DNA of 13,294 nucleotides from Candidatus Woesearchaeota archaeon. GTDB taxonomy: Archaea > Nanobdellota > Nanobdellia > Woesearchaeales > GW2011-AR4. A program made the position numbers and the translations under genes. Below, piece by piece: positions 5,030 through 12,790 of the stretch; position 1 is the stretch's first letter; each line of letters opens with the position of its first letter. Below the pieces are notes generated by a model that was not told where the DNA came from, did not search any database, and saw only the letters and a program-made list of their open reading frames with translations. The stretch covers positions 1 through 13,294 of the forward strand of contig JACPMT010000007.1 in the NCBI GenBank assembly GCA_016185815.1, written 5' to 3'.

Positions 5030-7375
5030 TTATTCCAGCGCCTCCGCAAATCCTGTTGTCCAAGCCTCTTTCAATTTTAAAATCGGCAAATTAATTATTT
5101 GCTTATTTTTTTTAGAGATCATTAGTTTGTTGCCAGTTGTCTTTCCTAATCTTATTAAATTTAATTTATAGAACCTAAACAAATTTGTCAGCCTTTCAAT
5201 ATTTTTATCCTCAACTTCAAATACAAACCCGCTTGTTTCTGAAAACAATGCCTTGTCATTTCTTAAATTTATGAAATCTAAGCTTATTTCTGCGCCGATT
5301 TCGCCATCCGCGTCTCCTCCTAAAATCATTTCTGATACTGTTGTCGCTAATCCTCCGTCTGAAATGTCGTGGCATGACAAAAGCAAGCCTGCATTTATTG
5401 CGTCTATAACTGCATAAATCATGTTTCTTTCCCTTTCAAAATCAATTATAGGAACAACTGCGCCAAGCTCGTCATTAACATCGTAATAGACTGAGCCGCC
5501 TAGCTCGTCTTTTCTGTCACCAACCAAAAACAATGTTGAATTTTCTTTTTTGAACTTCATTGTTATCGCTTTGCTGTAGTCTTTCAAAATGCCAATGCAT
5601 GCAATAATTGGCGAGGGATCAATTGCTTTTCCAGAGGCGGATTCATTGTAGAAGCTGACATTCCCGGAGATGACAGGCACGGGGTATGTTGTTCCCTTGT
5701 AATGCAAATTCCTTGCAGCGTCTGCAATTCCCCTGACACCTTCGTAGAAATCATAAAATGCCTCTGGCTTTTCCGGATTGCCATAGTTCAGGCAGTCAGT
5801 CAGTGCGCTTGGAATCGCCCCAACTGCAGCTACATTTCTCATGCTTTCAGCAACAGCGCTTACAGCGCCCCAATAAGGATCAATTTTGCAGTATCTTGGA
5901 TTGCAGTCTGTCTTTAAGGCAACTCCAAAAGCAGCATTGTCAACTGCTTTCATAACTCCGGCATCTGCATATCCTGTTTCAATTACTGCATTGCCCATGA
6001 CGCTTGTGTCATAGTGCTTGTATGCCTTTGCCTTACTTGCAATATTTGGATGCTTTAGAACAGAAAGTAAAATCTTGTTGTAATCATCTGGCTCTTTCAG
6101 GTTTGGCTCCTTGAAATTTCTTTTTGGCGCTTTTTTTGCCCTGTCGTATTTAATGCCGCTTGTTATGGACTTTATCGGGGCATTGCATACAATCTTTCCA
6201 CTATGCCTTAAAATGTAATCCTGCTGCTTTGTAACTTTTCCAACTGCAAAAGCGCCTGCTCCAAGCGAAATCTGTGGCAGCTCAAAATCCTCATTGTATA
6301 TTTTTAATAATGTTTTTGTGAATTCTGGCGGACAAATCCATGCAAACCTTTCCTGCGTTTCAGAGCATGCTATCATGTAAGGCGGAAGATTTTTCATTGA
6401 AGCATTTACCTTGTCCAAGTCTATATCAGCCCCGTAATTTCCGTCAGAGCAAAGCTCGGATGTGCTGCACATTATGCCTCCTGCGCCCATGTCCTTGAAG
6501 CCAAGTTCAATGCCTTTTTTCCTTGCTTCTTCAAAAACAGCATAAGAGGCCCTTATGATGACATTTTTTAGAAATGGGTCTGGAACCTGAACAGCACCAC
6601 GATTGCTTTCCCTGTCCTTCTCATCTAAAATCAGTGATGCGAATGCAGCACCTCCAAATCCAGAGTTGTCTGTTGCTTTTCCAACAATAACGATGTCATA
6701 TCCCTCTGCATTTTTTGGGGCATAGCTGTGAATTATGTCTTTTTCCTTGACAATTCCCAAGCAAACAACATTGACCAAGCAGTTTTCATCAAAAGAGCCA
6801 TTAAAATAAACATCGCCGCAAATGTTTGGGATGCCGACTGCATCACCATATCCGGCAATTCCGTTGATGACTTCGTTTGCAATGTACTTCACTCTGTTTT
6901 TGTTCTTGCCGTTTGGATCGCCAAATCTCAAAGGATCTGCTGTTGCAATCACCTTTGCGCCCATGCATAAAACATCTCTTATAATGCCCCCTACCCCGGT
7001 TGCAGCCCCCTCATAAGGAACTACTTGAGATGGATGATTATGGCTTTCATGGCTTACAACAATCCCGTATCTTTCTCCATTTATGTAGCCAAGCTCAACA
7101 ATTCCAGAATCTTCTACAGGCCCAAGAATGACATTTGGCGCATTCATAGGCAATAAAGCTTTCAGCACGCTTCTGCTGCTTTTGTATGATGAATGCTCGC
7201 TCCATTGAGTGTTGAAAATATAAAGCTCTGTTATTGTCGGGTTTCTTCCAATAAGCTCAACAATCTTTCTCGCCTCAAAAACATTTAAAGAAACAGCATT
7301 TTTCCTCAGAAACTCTTTCAGAGCATTGTCGGACATGCCCTTTATATCAATTAACTCTACGTCTACACCACCCAT
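5030..7375 (-). CDS. purL: FGAM synthase large subunit, small-PurL type
   Basis: PurL uses ATP to activate FGAR and aminate it with ammonia from PurQ. The 781 residues form the duplicated AIRS-like architecture of small PurL. Landmarks are NTQWSEHSSYKSS (55-67, catalytic His61), ESHNHPSQVVPYEGAATG (110-127), GIIRDVLCMGA (130-140), KDMGAGGIMCSTSEL (294-308) and SETQERFAWICPP (338-350) in the first half. The second half has TDCLNYGNPEKPE (526-538), VPVISGNVSFYNES (566-579) and CHDISDGGLATTVSEM (668-683). The residue after SEH is Ser62, where Cys is usual. The ATG at 7375 begins MGGVDVELIDIKG, which fits the expected archaeal N-terminus. It is the first gene of the minus-strand cluster, behind a TATA-like box at 7404-7413. 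Confidence 0.98.
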   Translation of the reverse strand: MGGVDVELIDIKGMSDNALKEFLRKNAVSLNVFEARKIVELIGRNPTITELYIFNTQWSEHSSYKSSRSVLKALLPMNAPNVILGPVEDSGIVELGYINGERYGIVVSHESHNHPSQVVPYEGAATGVGGIIRDVLCMGAKVIATADPLRFGDPNGKNKNRVKYIANEVINGIAGYGDAVGIPNICGDVYFNGSFDENCLVNVVCLGIVKEKDIIHSYAPKNAEGYDIVIVGKATDNSGFGGAAFASLILDEKDRESNRGAVQVPDPFLKNVIIRASYAVFEEARKKGIELGFKDMGAGGIMCSTSELCSDGNYGADIDLDKVNASMKNLPPYMIACSETQERFAWICPPEFTKTLLKIYNEDFELPQISLGAGAFAVGKVTKQQDYILRHSGKIVCNAPIKSITSGIKYDRAKKAPKRNFKEPNLKEPDDYNKILLSVLKHPNIASKAKAYKHYDTSVMGNAVIETGYADAGVMKAVDNAAFGVALKTDCNPRYCKIDPYWGAVSAVAESMRNVAAVGAIPSALTDCLNYGNPEKPEAFYDFYEGVRGIADAARNLHYKGTTYPVPVISGNVSFYNESASGKAIDPSPIIACIGILKDYSKAITMKFKKENSTLFLVGDRKDELGGSVYYDVNDELGAVVPIIDFERERNMIYAVIDAINAGLLLSCHDISDGGLATTVSEMILGGDADGEIGAEISLDFINLRNDKALFSETSGFVFEVEDKNIERLTNLFRFYKLNLIRLGKTTGNKLMISKKNKQIINLPILKLKEAWTTGFAEALE

Positions 7376-7403
7376 TTTCCCACATCAATTTGTATAGTCA
7401 ATT

Positions 7404-7413
7404 TATTTAAATA
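7404..7413 (-). promoter_or_regulatory. TATA-like promoter box for the purL cluster
   Basis: On the minus strand TATTTAAATA is centred about 33 nt before the purL ATG. This predicts a start near 7382 and a leader of under 10 nt. A second AT-rich match, TATAAAAAT at 7426-7434 on the same strand, could serve as an alternative with a leader of about 30 nt. Confidence 0.5.
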
Positions 7414-7451
7414 GGTTGTGGTGGATTTTTATACAAGCTGTTAATAGAAAA

Positions 7452-7459
7452 ATTTAAAG
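7452..7459 (+). promoter_or_regulatory. TATA-like box of a leaderless gene
   Basis: ATTTAAAG is centred about 27 nt before the ATG at 7483, behind the A-rich bases AGAAAA. That spacing places the transcription start at or next to the start codon, as in leaderless archaeal mRNAs. It also argues for the 7483 start and against an upstream TTG at 7462. Confidence 0.5.
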
Positions 7460-7482
7460 CTTTGCATTGCATACCTTTGCTT

Positions 7483-8028
7483 ATGAATAAAATAGGTTAT
7501 GATGTATATGGTAGAAATGTTGCCACACAGCTTCCTCTCTTTGTTGGAGTAGTTCCTGGAATTGGTAGTGTACAGATATTGACAACAAATCAGCCATCGA
7601 AAAAAGGCATATTTTACCTTGAGGATCATTTTGTTATGACTGAGGATGGCAGATGCAGTCCAAGGCATTTTCCAACTTCGCATATAAGTTACGATAATGT
7701 TTTTGAAGCAATTAGGGCTAATTATCCTACAGATATGTTACCATCAGATTCAAAATTATATGCTATAGCAAATGGAGAGATTTGGGAAGGAAGAACAAAA
7801 AAGCCCGCACATGACTCTTTGGAAAAACTTGTAACTCAGGTTGAGGATAGGCAAGAGAATGCAGCAATTGTAAGTTTCGGGAGGAGGGATTTTGAGGCAT
7901 TTTCATCAATCACGGAAAGCAGAAATTTTTGGGGTACTGCTGAAAACGCAATTGGAGATTTGCGTTATATTGTCTATATTCATGGTCAGGCATTGCACAG
8001 ACCACCTAAATATAAAAGAAAAAAATAG
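7483..8028 (+). CDS. Hypothetical protein, 181 residues
   Basis: I do not recognise this protein. It begins MNKIGYDVYGRNVATQLPLF, has no signal peptide or clear transmembrane helix, and looks like a soluble alpha/beta protein. It has two probable beta strands early on (LFVGVVPGIGSVQILTT and KGIFYLEDHFVMTE), a central helical part (SYDNVFEAIRANYP; SLEKLVTQVEDRQ), and a late hydrophobic strand RYIVYIHGQA. The tail is basic (PPKYKRKK). There is a single cysteine (Cys59), so no zinc-finger pattern. The start is fixed by a TATA-like box at the right spacing for a leaderless message. It is divergent from purL, sharing a 107-bp intergenic region, and converges on folC with only 2 bp between the stop codons. 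It may be lineage-specific. Confidence 0.78.
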   Translation: MNKIGYDVYGRNVATQLPLFVGVVPGIGSVQILTTNQPSKKGIFYLEDHFVMTEDGRCSPRHFPTSHISYDNVFEAIRANYPTDMLPSDSKLYAIANGEIWEGRTKKPAHDSLEKLVTQVEDRQENAAIVSFGRRDFEAFSSITESRNFWGTAENAIGDLRYIVYIHGQALHRPPKYKRKK

Positions 8029-8030
8029 TA

Positions 8031-9236
8031 TTAACCAATCTCCCCAACCAAATAGATAGAGCCTGTCACAACAACCAAATCTTTTTTACCAGAAATTTTC
8101 TTTGCATAAGTTAGTGCATTTTTTGGATTGAAAATTATTTTTGTCATAATTTTTTTGTTTGTATTTATTTTATCAAAAATGCGTAATAATTTCTGTGGAT
8201 GAGTTGCCTTTTCATTTTTGGATTTAGTAAAAATTATTGTTGAAATTAACGGATTGATTATTTGAAGCATTAATTCAATATCTTTTGTTTCTTGGATTCC
8301 AACAACAAAAACAAGATTTTTAATTTTCCTTTGTTTTTTTATGATATTTAATTCCTTTTTAAGGACTTCAAATCCTGATGGATTATGGGCGCAGTCAACC
8401 AGAACTTTTTTGGAAAGAAATTGCAATCTCCCCGTCCATTGCGTCTTTTTAAGCCCATTAATTATTTGGTTTTGGTTTATTTTTATTGGATAAAATTTTT
8501 TCAAAATATCTATTGTTGTCAATGCAATATCCTTATTTTCTTGCTGGAATTGTCCATTAAGGTGATAAAATTTAATTTTTGGATATTTTTTTGTTAAATA
8601 TGACAATGCATTCCTTTCTTCTGCAATTTTTTTTATTGTTTTTAATGCCTTTCCTTTTGCGCCTGTAACAACAGGGACATTATTTTTTATTATTCCTGCT
8701 TTCTCAAATGCGATTTTTTCAATTGTATTGCCCAATAAATCTGTATGCTCCATATCAATATTTGTGATAACAGAAACCAAAGGAACAACCACATTTGTTG
8801 CGTCTAACCTCCCTCCCAAGCCGACTTCCAGAACAGCAAAATCAACGTTTTTTTCCCTGAAATAAAGAAAGGCCATTGCAGTTGTGATCTCGAAAAAGCT
8901 CTGATCTGTTATACAAGGCTTAATTTTTAAAAAATAATCAACAATTTCCCTGTCTGTTATGAAATGCTCATTTACCCTTATCCTTTCGTTGAATTTTTTC
9001 AAATGGGGGCTGGTGTACAGCCCAACCTTATAGCCCGCTTCTTTTAGGGCATAAGACAGCATTGCGCAAACGCTGCCCTTTCCATTGGTTCCTGCAACAT
9101 GGATGCATTTCAATTGCTTTTCTGGATTTCCAATTTTATTGAGAAGACTTTTGACATTTTCAAGCCCAAGCTTTATTTTAGAGCTTTCCAGGCTGTACAG
9201 GTAATTCAAAATTTTTTTATAGTCCACGCCAATCAC
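8031..9236 (-). CDS. folC: Folylpolyglutamate synthase / dihydrofolate synthase family (Mur ligase fold)
   Basis: FolC-family ligases add glutamate to dihydropteroate or to reduced folates with ATP. The 401-residue product shows the P-loop HVAGTNGKGSVCAML (46-60), the GLYTSPHLKKFNERIRV segment (72-88) that is diagnostic of FolC, FFEITTAMAFLYF (114-126), AVLEVGLGGRLDATNVV (134-150), TNIDMEHTDLLGNT (158-171) followed by KAGIIK with the usual lysine, and VDCAHNPSGFEVL in the C-terminal domain. It starts with GTG at 9236, one base after the stop of the membrane protein gene (TGA-C-GTG). GTG at 9227 is a weaker alternative. It implies use of a folate-type or glutamylated pterin cofactor. Which reaction it performs cannot be told from the motifs. 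Codons become markedly AT-rich towards the 3' end. Confidence 0.93.
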   Translation of the reverse strand: MIGVDYKKILNYLYSLESSKIKLGLENVKSLLNKIGNPEKQLKCIHVAGTNGKGSVCAMLSYALKEAGYKVGLYTSPHLKKFNERIRVNEHFITDREIVDYFLKIKPCITDQSFFEITTAMAFLYFREKNVDFAVLEVGLGGRLDATNVVVPLVSVITNIDMEHTDLLGNTIEKIAFEKAGIIKNNVPVVTGAKGKALKTIKKIAEERNALSYLTKKYPKIKFYHLNGQFQQENKDIALTTIDILKKFYPIKINQNQIINGLKKTQWTGRLQFLSKKVLVDCAHNPSGFEVLKKELNIIKKQRKIKNLVFVVGIQETKDIELMLQIINPLISTIIFTKSKNEKATHPQKLLRIFDKINTNKKIMTKIIFNPKNALTYAKKISGKKDLVVVTGSIYLVGEIG

Positions 9237-9237
9237 G

Positions 9238-9849
9238 TCATTTCTGCCTGAAAAATTTCAGTGCAGATTTATTCAGGAGGTATGCAGTGATGCACAGCAA
9301 AACTGTCCAGATTATTAAATATGCTACATCATTTAAATTAAAAATATCTTCTTTTAACGGGCATAGATGAAAGATGCAGTTGATGTTTTTTGAAGCAGGC
9401 GCCATATAGAATGTTAACGCATTCAACAGAATTATGTGAGCGCTGGATATCAAATAAGAGTTTTTATGCACGCCTATTTTGTATGCGCCGTAGAGAGCAA
9501 TCGGTATAACCAATAAATGGTCCAGTTCCATGTAAAAATTTATTGACTTTAAGCCAAAGTCCATGAACATGTACTCTGTGACATTGCCAAAAATCCCCTT
9601 TCCCAAAAAAATATGGCTTATAAAATCCATTACCCATGGGATTTCTGCTGCGCTTGAGATGAGCATTGCGCCCATAAACAGCCGGTTCATCGAGATAATG
9701 GCCAGCCCCAGCAATAATGTTATGGCATTGCTGAACCACAGCAAATTGTAAAATGGCTCGAACAATACTGTAAAAATGAAATCAGCAGCGCCTATAGCAA
9801 CCAGGATAAAACCAACAATAAGCAATCTTTTCCTGTCCTTTTGGCTCAT
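9238..9849 (-). CDS. Polytopic membrane protein of unknown function
   Basis: A 203-residue protein with about six hydrophobic helices, roughly at residues 8-30, 35-53, 56-80, 108-125, 131-150 and 174-193. It has a short basic N-terminus (MSQKDRKR) and a basic C-terminus (KSALKFFRQK). Polar residues within or beside membrane segments include FYMELDHLLVIP (105-116) and a two-cysteine loop NINCIFHLCPLKED (155-168). I do not recognise the family. The ATG at 9849 is preferred because a TATA-like box lies about 25 nt upstream; a TTG six bases earlier is also possible. It is co-transcribed with folC through a one-base junction, so a role in transporting or sensing a folC-related compound is conceivable but unsupported. 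Confidence 0.78.
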   Translation of the reverse strand: MSQKDRKRLLIVGFILVAIGAADFIFTVLFEPFYNLLWFSNAITLLLGLAIISMNRLFMGAMLISSAAEIPWVMDFISHIFLGKGIFGNVTEYMFMDFGLKSINFYMELDHLLVIPIALYGAYKIGVHKNSYLISSAHIILLNALTFYMAPASKNINCIFHLCPLKEDIFNLNDVAYLIIWTVLLCITAYLLNKSALKFFRQK

Positions 9850-9870
9850 GCGCAAAGCTTAGCTTGGCGG

Positions 9871-9880
9871 CTTTAAATCT
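9871..9880 (-). promoter_or_regulatory. TATA-like box for the membrane protein-folC pair
   Basis: Minus-strand GATTTAAAG lies within an AAAAAGATTTAAAGCCG context, 22-31 bases before the ATG at 9849. This gives a leaderless message if transcription starts about 25 nt downstream of its centre. Confidence 0.5.
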
Positions 9881-9914
9881 TTTTCTTTTTGGGAATGCTC
9901 CCTGATGAAGCAAT

Positions 9915-9925
9915 AAATATAAATA
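9915..9925 (+). promoter_or_regulatory. TATA-like box for glk
   Basis: AAATATAAATA is centred about 40 nt before the glk ATG at 9960, predicting a leader of about 10-15 nt. No Shine-Dalgarno sequence is visible in that leader. It is divergent from the membrane protein promoter in the same 110-bp gap. Confidence 0.45.
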
Positions 9926-9959
9926 ATAAAACATAGATTAGATGTAAAAATCAAGCAAA

Positions 9960-11015
9960 ATGCATTTCACAAAAAAAGAGCACGAAAAATTCAATAAAAA
10001 AATATACGATTCATTTATCCTAGGCGGCGACATCGGGGGCACAAATACAAATTTGGGAATTTTTGGCGTTAAAAACGGATTTACAGCTTTGCTTCTTTCA
10101 TTTCATTTCAAAAGCAAGGAGCTGAAAGGCTTGCATCATGCAATAAATGAAATATTAAGCTATATGCAAAAAAATTACAGAATAAAAATTGCAAAGGCCT
10201 GCATTGCAGGAGCTGGAGTTGTTTCGTCAAAAAGAAACAGCATCAGAATAACAAAACTGGGATGGAGCATAAGCAATAAGCAGCTTTCCAAAAGCACAGG
10301 CTTGAAAAAAATTCTCTTTATCAATGACTTTGAGGCAGTCGGCTATGGGATAAACATGCTCAAGAAAACCGATGTCGCTGTTGTTAAAAAATCCCGGAAA
10401 ATCCCAAAAGCCCCAATTGTCGTCATAGGCGCAGGAACAGGGCTTGGCAAAACAACCTTGGCTTATGACGGGCATTGCAAATCATACACGCCCCTTCCGT
10501 CAGAGGCAGGGCATTGCGATTTCCCTGCTCAAAGCAAGCTGGAGATTGAGGTTGTTGATTTCATCAAAAAACACAGAAAAATAAAACAGAATGTCAGCTA
10601 CGAGCAGGTTGTGTCAGGCATTGGACTAGAAAACATCTATTTGTTTTTGAGAAGAAAAGGGAAGATAAAGCCAACAAAATACACAAAAGAAGCTGACAAT
10701 GCGAAAAACAAGCCACAAGTTATCTCAAAGTACAGGAAGATTGATGAAACGTGCAGGAAAACATTCGCGATTTTTAAAAATGCTTATGCGAAATTTGCAG
10801 CCAACTGCGCCCTTGACGCGCTGCCTTATGCAGGCATTTACATTGCAGGAGGAATAGCGCCCAAAAACAAGGATATTTTTGGCGCTGGCTTTGCCAAGAC
10901 ATTTGAAAAGTGCCATGAGCGCTCTGACGTATTGAAGAAAATACCGATTTATTTGGTTCTTAATTATAATGTTGGACTTCTTGGCTCAGGATTTGCAGGA
11001 GCTAGGTTTTTGTAG
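9960..11015 (+). CDS. glk: Glucokinase, E. coli Glk-type family
   Basis: The enzyme phosphorylates glucose (or a related hexose) with ATP in the cytosol. The 351-residue product shows LGGDIGGTNTNLGIF (21-35) as phosphate 1, ACIAGAGVV (80-88), LFINDFEAVGYGI (119-131) with catalytic Asp123, VIGAGTGLGKTTL (155-167) as phosphate 2, the LPSEAGHCDFPAQ sugar-binding stretch (179-191), SYEQVVSGIGLENIY (213-227), IYIAGGIAPKN near residue 300, and a C-terminal NYNVGLLGSGFAGA. SEAGH and SYE..VSG.GL identify the Glk family typical of bacteria. They differ from the ROK and ADP-dependent glucokinases better known in archaea, so acquisition from bacteria is likely. There is a lysine-rich insertion after SGIGLEN. 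It is a single gene with its own promoter. Confidence 0.92.
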   Translation: MHFTKKEHEKFNKKIYDSFILGGDIGGTNTNLGIFGVKNGFTALLLSFHFKSKELKGLHHAINEILSYMQKNYRIKIAKACIAGAGVVSSKRNSIRITKLGWSISNKQLSKSTGLKKILFINDFEAVGYGINMLKKTDVAVVKKSRKIPKAPIVVIGAGTGLGKTTLAYDGHCKSYTPLPSEAGHCDFPAQSKLEIEVVDFIKKHRKIKQNVSYEQVVSGIGLENIYLFLRRKGKIKPTKYTKEADNAKNKPQVISKYRKIDETCRKTFAIFKNAYAKFAANCALDALPYAGIYIAGGIAPKNKDIFGAGFAKTFEKCHERSDVLKKIPIYLVLNYNVGLLGSGFAGARFL

Positions 11016-11044
11016 GAATGTGCAAAGCCAATAAAACCAAAAGC

Positions 11045-11053
11045 TTTATATAG
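11045..11053 (+). promoter_or_regulatory. TATA box for the thermosome gene
   Basis: AAAGCTTTATATAG fits an archaeal purine-rich BRE plus TATA element. Its centre lies about 26 nt before 11075, the predicted start, giving a 36-nt leader that carries a Shine-Dalgarno sequence. A second TATA-like stretch at 11058-11066 (GATATATAC) could compete. Confidence 0.6.
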
Positions 11054-11067
11054 ACCAGATATATACC

Positions 11068-11094
11068 AATTTTAGCGAATTTTAATAAAATTTT
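11068..11094 (+). promoter_or_regulatory. Phased AATTTTA repeats with a 15-bp palindrome at the thermosome start site
   Basis: AATTTTA occurs at 11068-11074 and 11078-11084, and AATTTT at 11089-11094, spaced 10 and 11 bp, one helical turn each. Bases 11078-11092 form a perfect 7-1-7 inverted repeat (AATTTTA-A-TAAAATT). They span the predicted transcription start, where a repressor or chromatin protein could block polymerase. Confidence 0.35.
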
Positions 11095-11104
11095 GGAGGG
11101 TGAT
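11095..11104 (+). promoter_or_regulatory. Shine-Dalgarno sequence of the thermosome gene
   Basis: GGAGGGTGAT lies 6 nt before the ATG at 11111 and includes a strong match to the 16S anti-SD (GGAGG, GGTGA). It fixes the start at 11111. It is the only clear SD in the window, in keeping with a highly expressed gene. Confidence 0.8.
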
Positions 11105-11110
11105 TTTAGA

Positions 11111-12736
11111 ATGGCACAGCAAGTACAGCCGATATTCATTTTGCCGGAAGGCACGCAGAGAAGCGTAGGAAGAGACGCTCAAAGGACAAACATAATGGCT
11201 GCGAAGATAGTTGCAGAGACTGTAAGGACTACTCTCGGCCCAAAGGGAATGGACAAAATGATTGTTGATTCTTTGGGAGATGTTACTGTTACCAATGACG
11301 GCGTTACAATTCTTGAAGAAATGCAGATAGAGCACCCTTCTGCAAAGATGATTGTTGAAGTTGCCAAAACACAGGAAGACGAGGTTGGAGACGGGACAAC
11401 AACTGCAGTTGTTCTTGCTGGGGAATTATTGAAGAATGCAGAAAAATTATTGGATCAGGATGTCCATCCTGCGGTCATAGCAAGAGGATACAGGTTAGCA
11501 GCAGAAAAAGCCCTGGAAGTTCTTAATGATATGGCTGAAAAAATCACGCCAAAAGACGAGCATGTCCTGAAGCAGATCGCAATGACTGCAATGACAGGCA
11601 AGGGCGCGGAATATGCAAAGGAAAAATTGAGCGATTTAAGCGTGAAAGCTGTCAAAATGGTCGCTGAAGAAGACAGCACAGTCGACTTGGACAATGTAAA
11701 AATAGAGAAGAGAACCGGCGGATCTGTTGAGGATTCTGAACTGATAAAAGGAATTGTGATTGACAAGGAAAAGGTCCATGCAGGCATGCCAAGAGTTGTG
11801 AAGAATGCAAAGATTGCCCTTGTTGACAAGGAGATTGAAATAAAGAAAACAGAGATTGACGCAAACATTGAGATTACGTCGCCGGATCAATTGCAGGCAT
11901 TTTTGGACCAGGAAGAAAAAATGCTTAGGGACATGGTTGAGACAATTGCAAAAACAGGCGCAAATGTCCTGATATGCCAGAAGGGGATTGACGATGTTGC
12001 GCAGCATTTCCTGAGCAAAAAAGGAATTTATGCTGTCAGGAGAGTTTCCGATTCTGACATGAAGAAGATTGCAAAAGCAACAAATGGGAATGTTGTGAGC
12101 AACCTTCATGACTTGAGCAAGGAAGACTTGGGTTTTGCAGGCCAAGTTGAAGAGAGGAAAATTGGAGACGAGGAATTCACTTACATAATGGACTGCAAAA
12201 ACCCGAAGGCAGTCACAATCTTGGTCAGGGGCGGCACAGAGCATGTGACAAATGAAATTGAGAGGGCGTTGACAGACGCAGTTGGCGATGTGGCAGCTGC
12301 CCTGAAAAACTGCAGGGTTGTTGCAGGAGCAGGCGCCCCAGAAGTTGAGCTGGCAATGGCTTTAAGAAAGTATGCGGAGTCATTAAGCGGAAGAGAGCAA
12401 TTGGCTGTGCAGTCATTTGCTGATTCAATGGAAATAATTCCAAGAACCTTGATTGAGAATGCAGGCTTGGACCCGATTGACATAATGACAGAGCTTAAGT
12501 CTGCCCATTCAAAGAAGCAGAAATGGGCTGGCGTTGATGTGTTCACCGGCAAGATTACTGATTCCTGGAAGAAGGGTGTCATTGAGCCGTTGAAGATAAA
12601 GACGCAGGCAGTAAGCTCGGCAGCAGAGGTTGCAGTGATGATTTTAAGGATTGACGACGTGATTGCAGCTTCAGGCTCAAAGGGCTCAGGCCCAAAAATG
12701 CCGCCTGGAATGGGCGGAGAGGACGTTGAGTATTAA
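11111..12736 (+). CDS. ths: Thermosome subunit (group II chaperonin)
   Basis: An ATP-driven cytosolic chaperonin subunit that assembles into double rings closed by a built-in lid. The 541-residue length is normal. Signatures are RDAQRTNIMAAK (21-32), TLGPKGMDKM (41-50) at the nucleotide site, VTNDGVTIL (60-68), and EVGDGTTTAVVLAGELL (91-107) with the catalytic Asp. The apical part follows with the helical protrusion region (SPDQLQAFLDQEEKMLRDMV), then KNCRVVAGAGAPEVELA and NAGLDPIDIM in the equatorial return. The C-terminal tail is a short GPKMPPGMGGEDVEY. The start is set by the SD at 11095-11104; an upstream TTG would add six residues. The gene is preceded by its own promoter and followed by a T-run. 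No paralogue lies in the window, so whether the ring is homo-oligomeric is unknown. Confidence 0.98.
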   Translation: MAQQVQPIFILPEGTQRSVGRDAQRTNIMAAKIVAETVRTTLGPKGMDKMIVDSLGDVTVTNDGVTILEEMQIEHPSAKMIVEVAKTQEDEVGDGTTTAVVLAGELLKNAEKLLDQDVHPAVIARGYRLAAEKALEVLNDMAEKITPKDEHVLKQIAMTAMTGKGAEYAKEKLSDLSVKAVKMVAEEDSTVDLDNVKIEKRTGGSVEDSELIKGIVIDKEKVHAGMPRVVKNAKIALVDKEIEIKKTEIDANIEITSPDQLQAFLDQEEKMLRDMVETIAKTGANVLICQKGIDDVAQHFLSKKGIYAVRRVSDSDMKKIAKATNGNVVSNLHDLSKEDLGFAGQVEERKIGDEEFTYIMDCKNPKAVTILVRGGTEHVTNEIERALTDAVGDVAAALKNCRVVAGAGAPEVELAMALRKYAESLSGREQLAVQSFADSMEIIPRTLIENAGLDPIDIMTELKSAHSKKQKWAGVDVFTGKITDSWKKGVIEPLKIKTQAVSSAAEVAVMILRIDDVIAASGSKGSGPKMPPGMGGEDVEY

Positions 12737-12740
12737 TTTG

Positions 12741-12751
12741 ATTTTTTTTAT
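12741..12751 (+). terminator. T-run terminator after the thermosome gene
   Basis: An uninterrupted run of eight T (12742-12749) lies 5 nt after the stop codon, with no preceding hairpin. This fits archaeal intrinsic termination at U-tracts. Confidence 0.5.
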
Positions 12752-12790
12752 TCTAAAAATCTAACAAACGGATTACTTTCTTAACCAATA

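Noticed and set aside
11636..12244. Minus-strand open frame of 202 codons opposite the thermosome gene (and smaller ones at 11455-11868 and 12181-12582)
   Set aside because: They are antisense shadows of a complete, motif-rich chaperonin gene; products are low-complexity Ser/Phe/Cys-rich.
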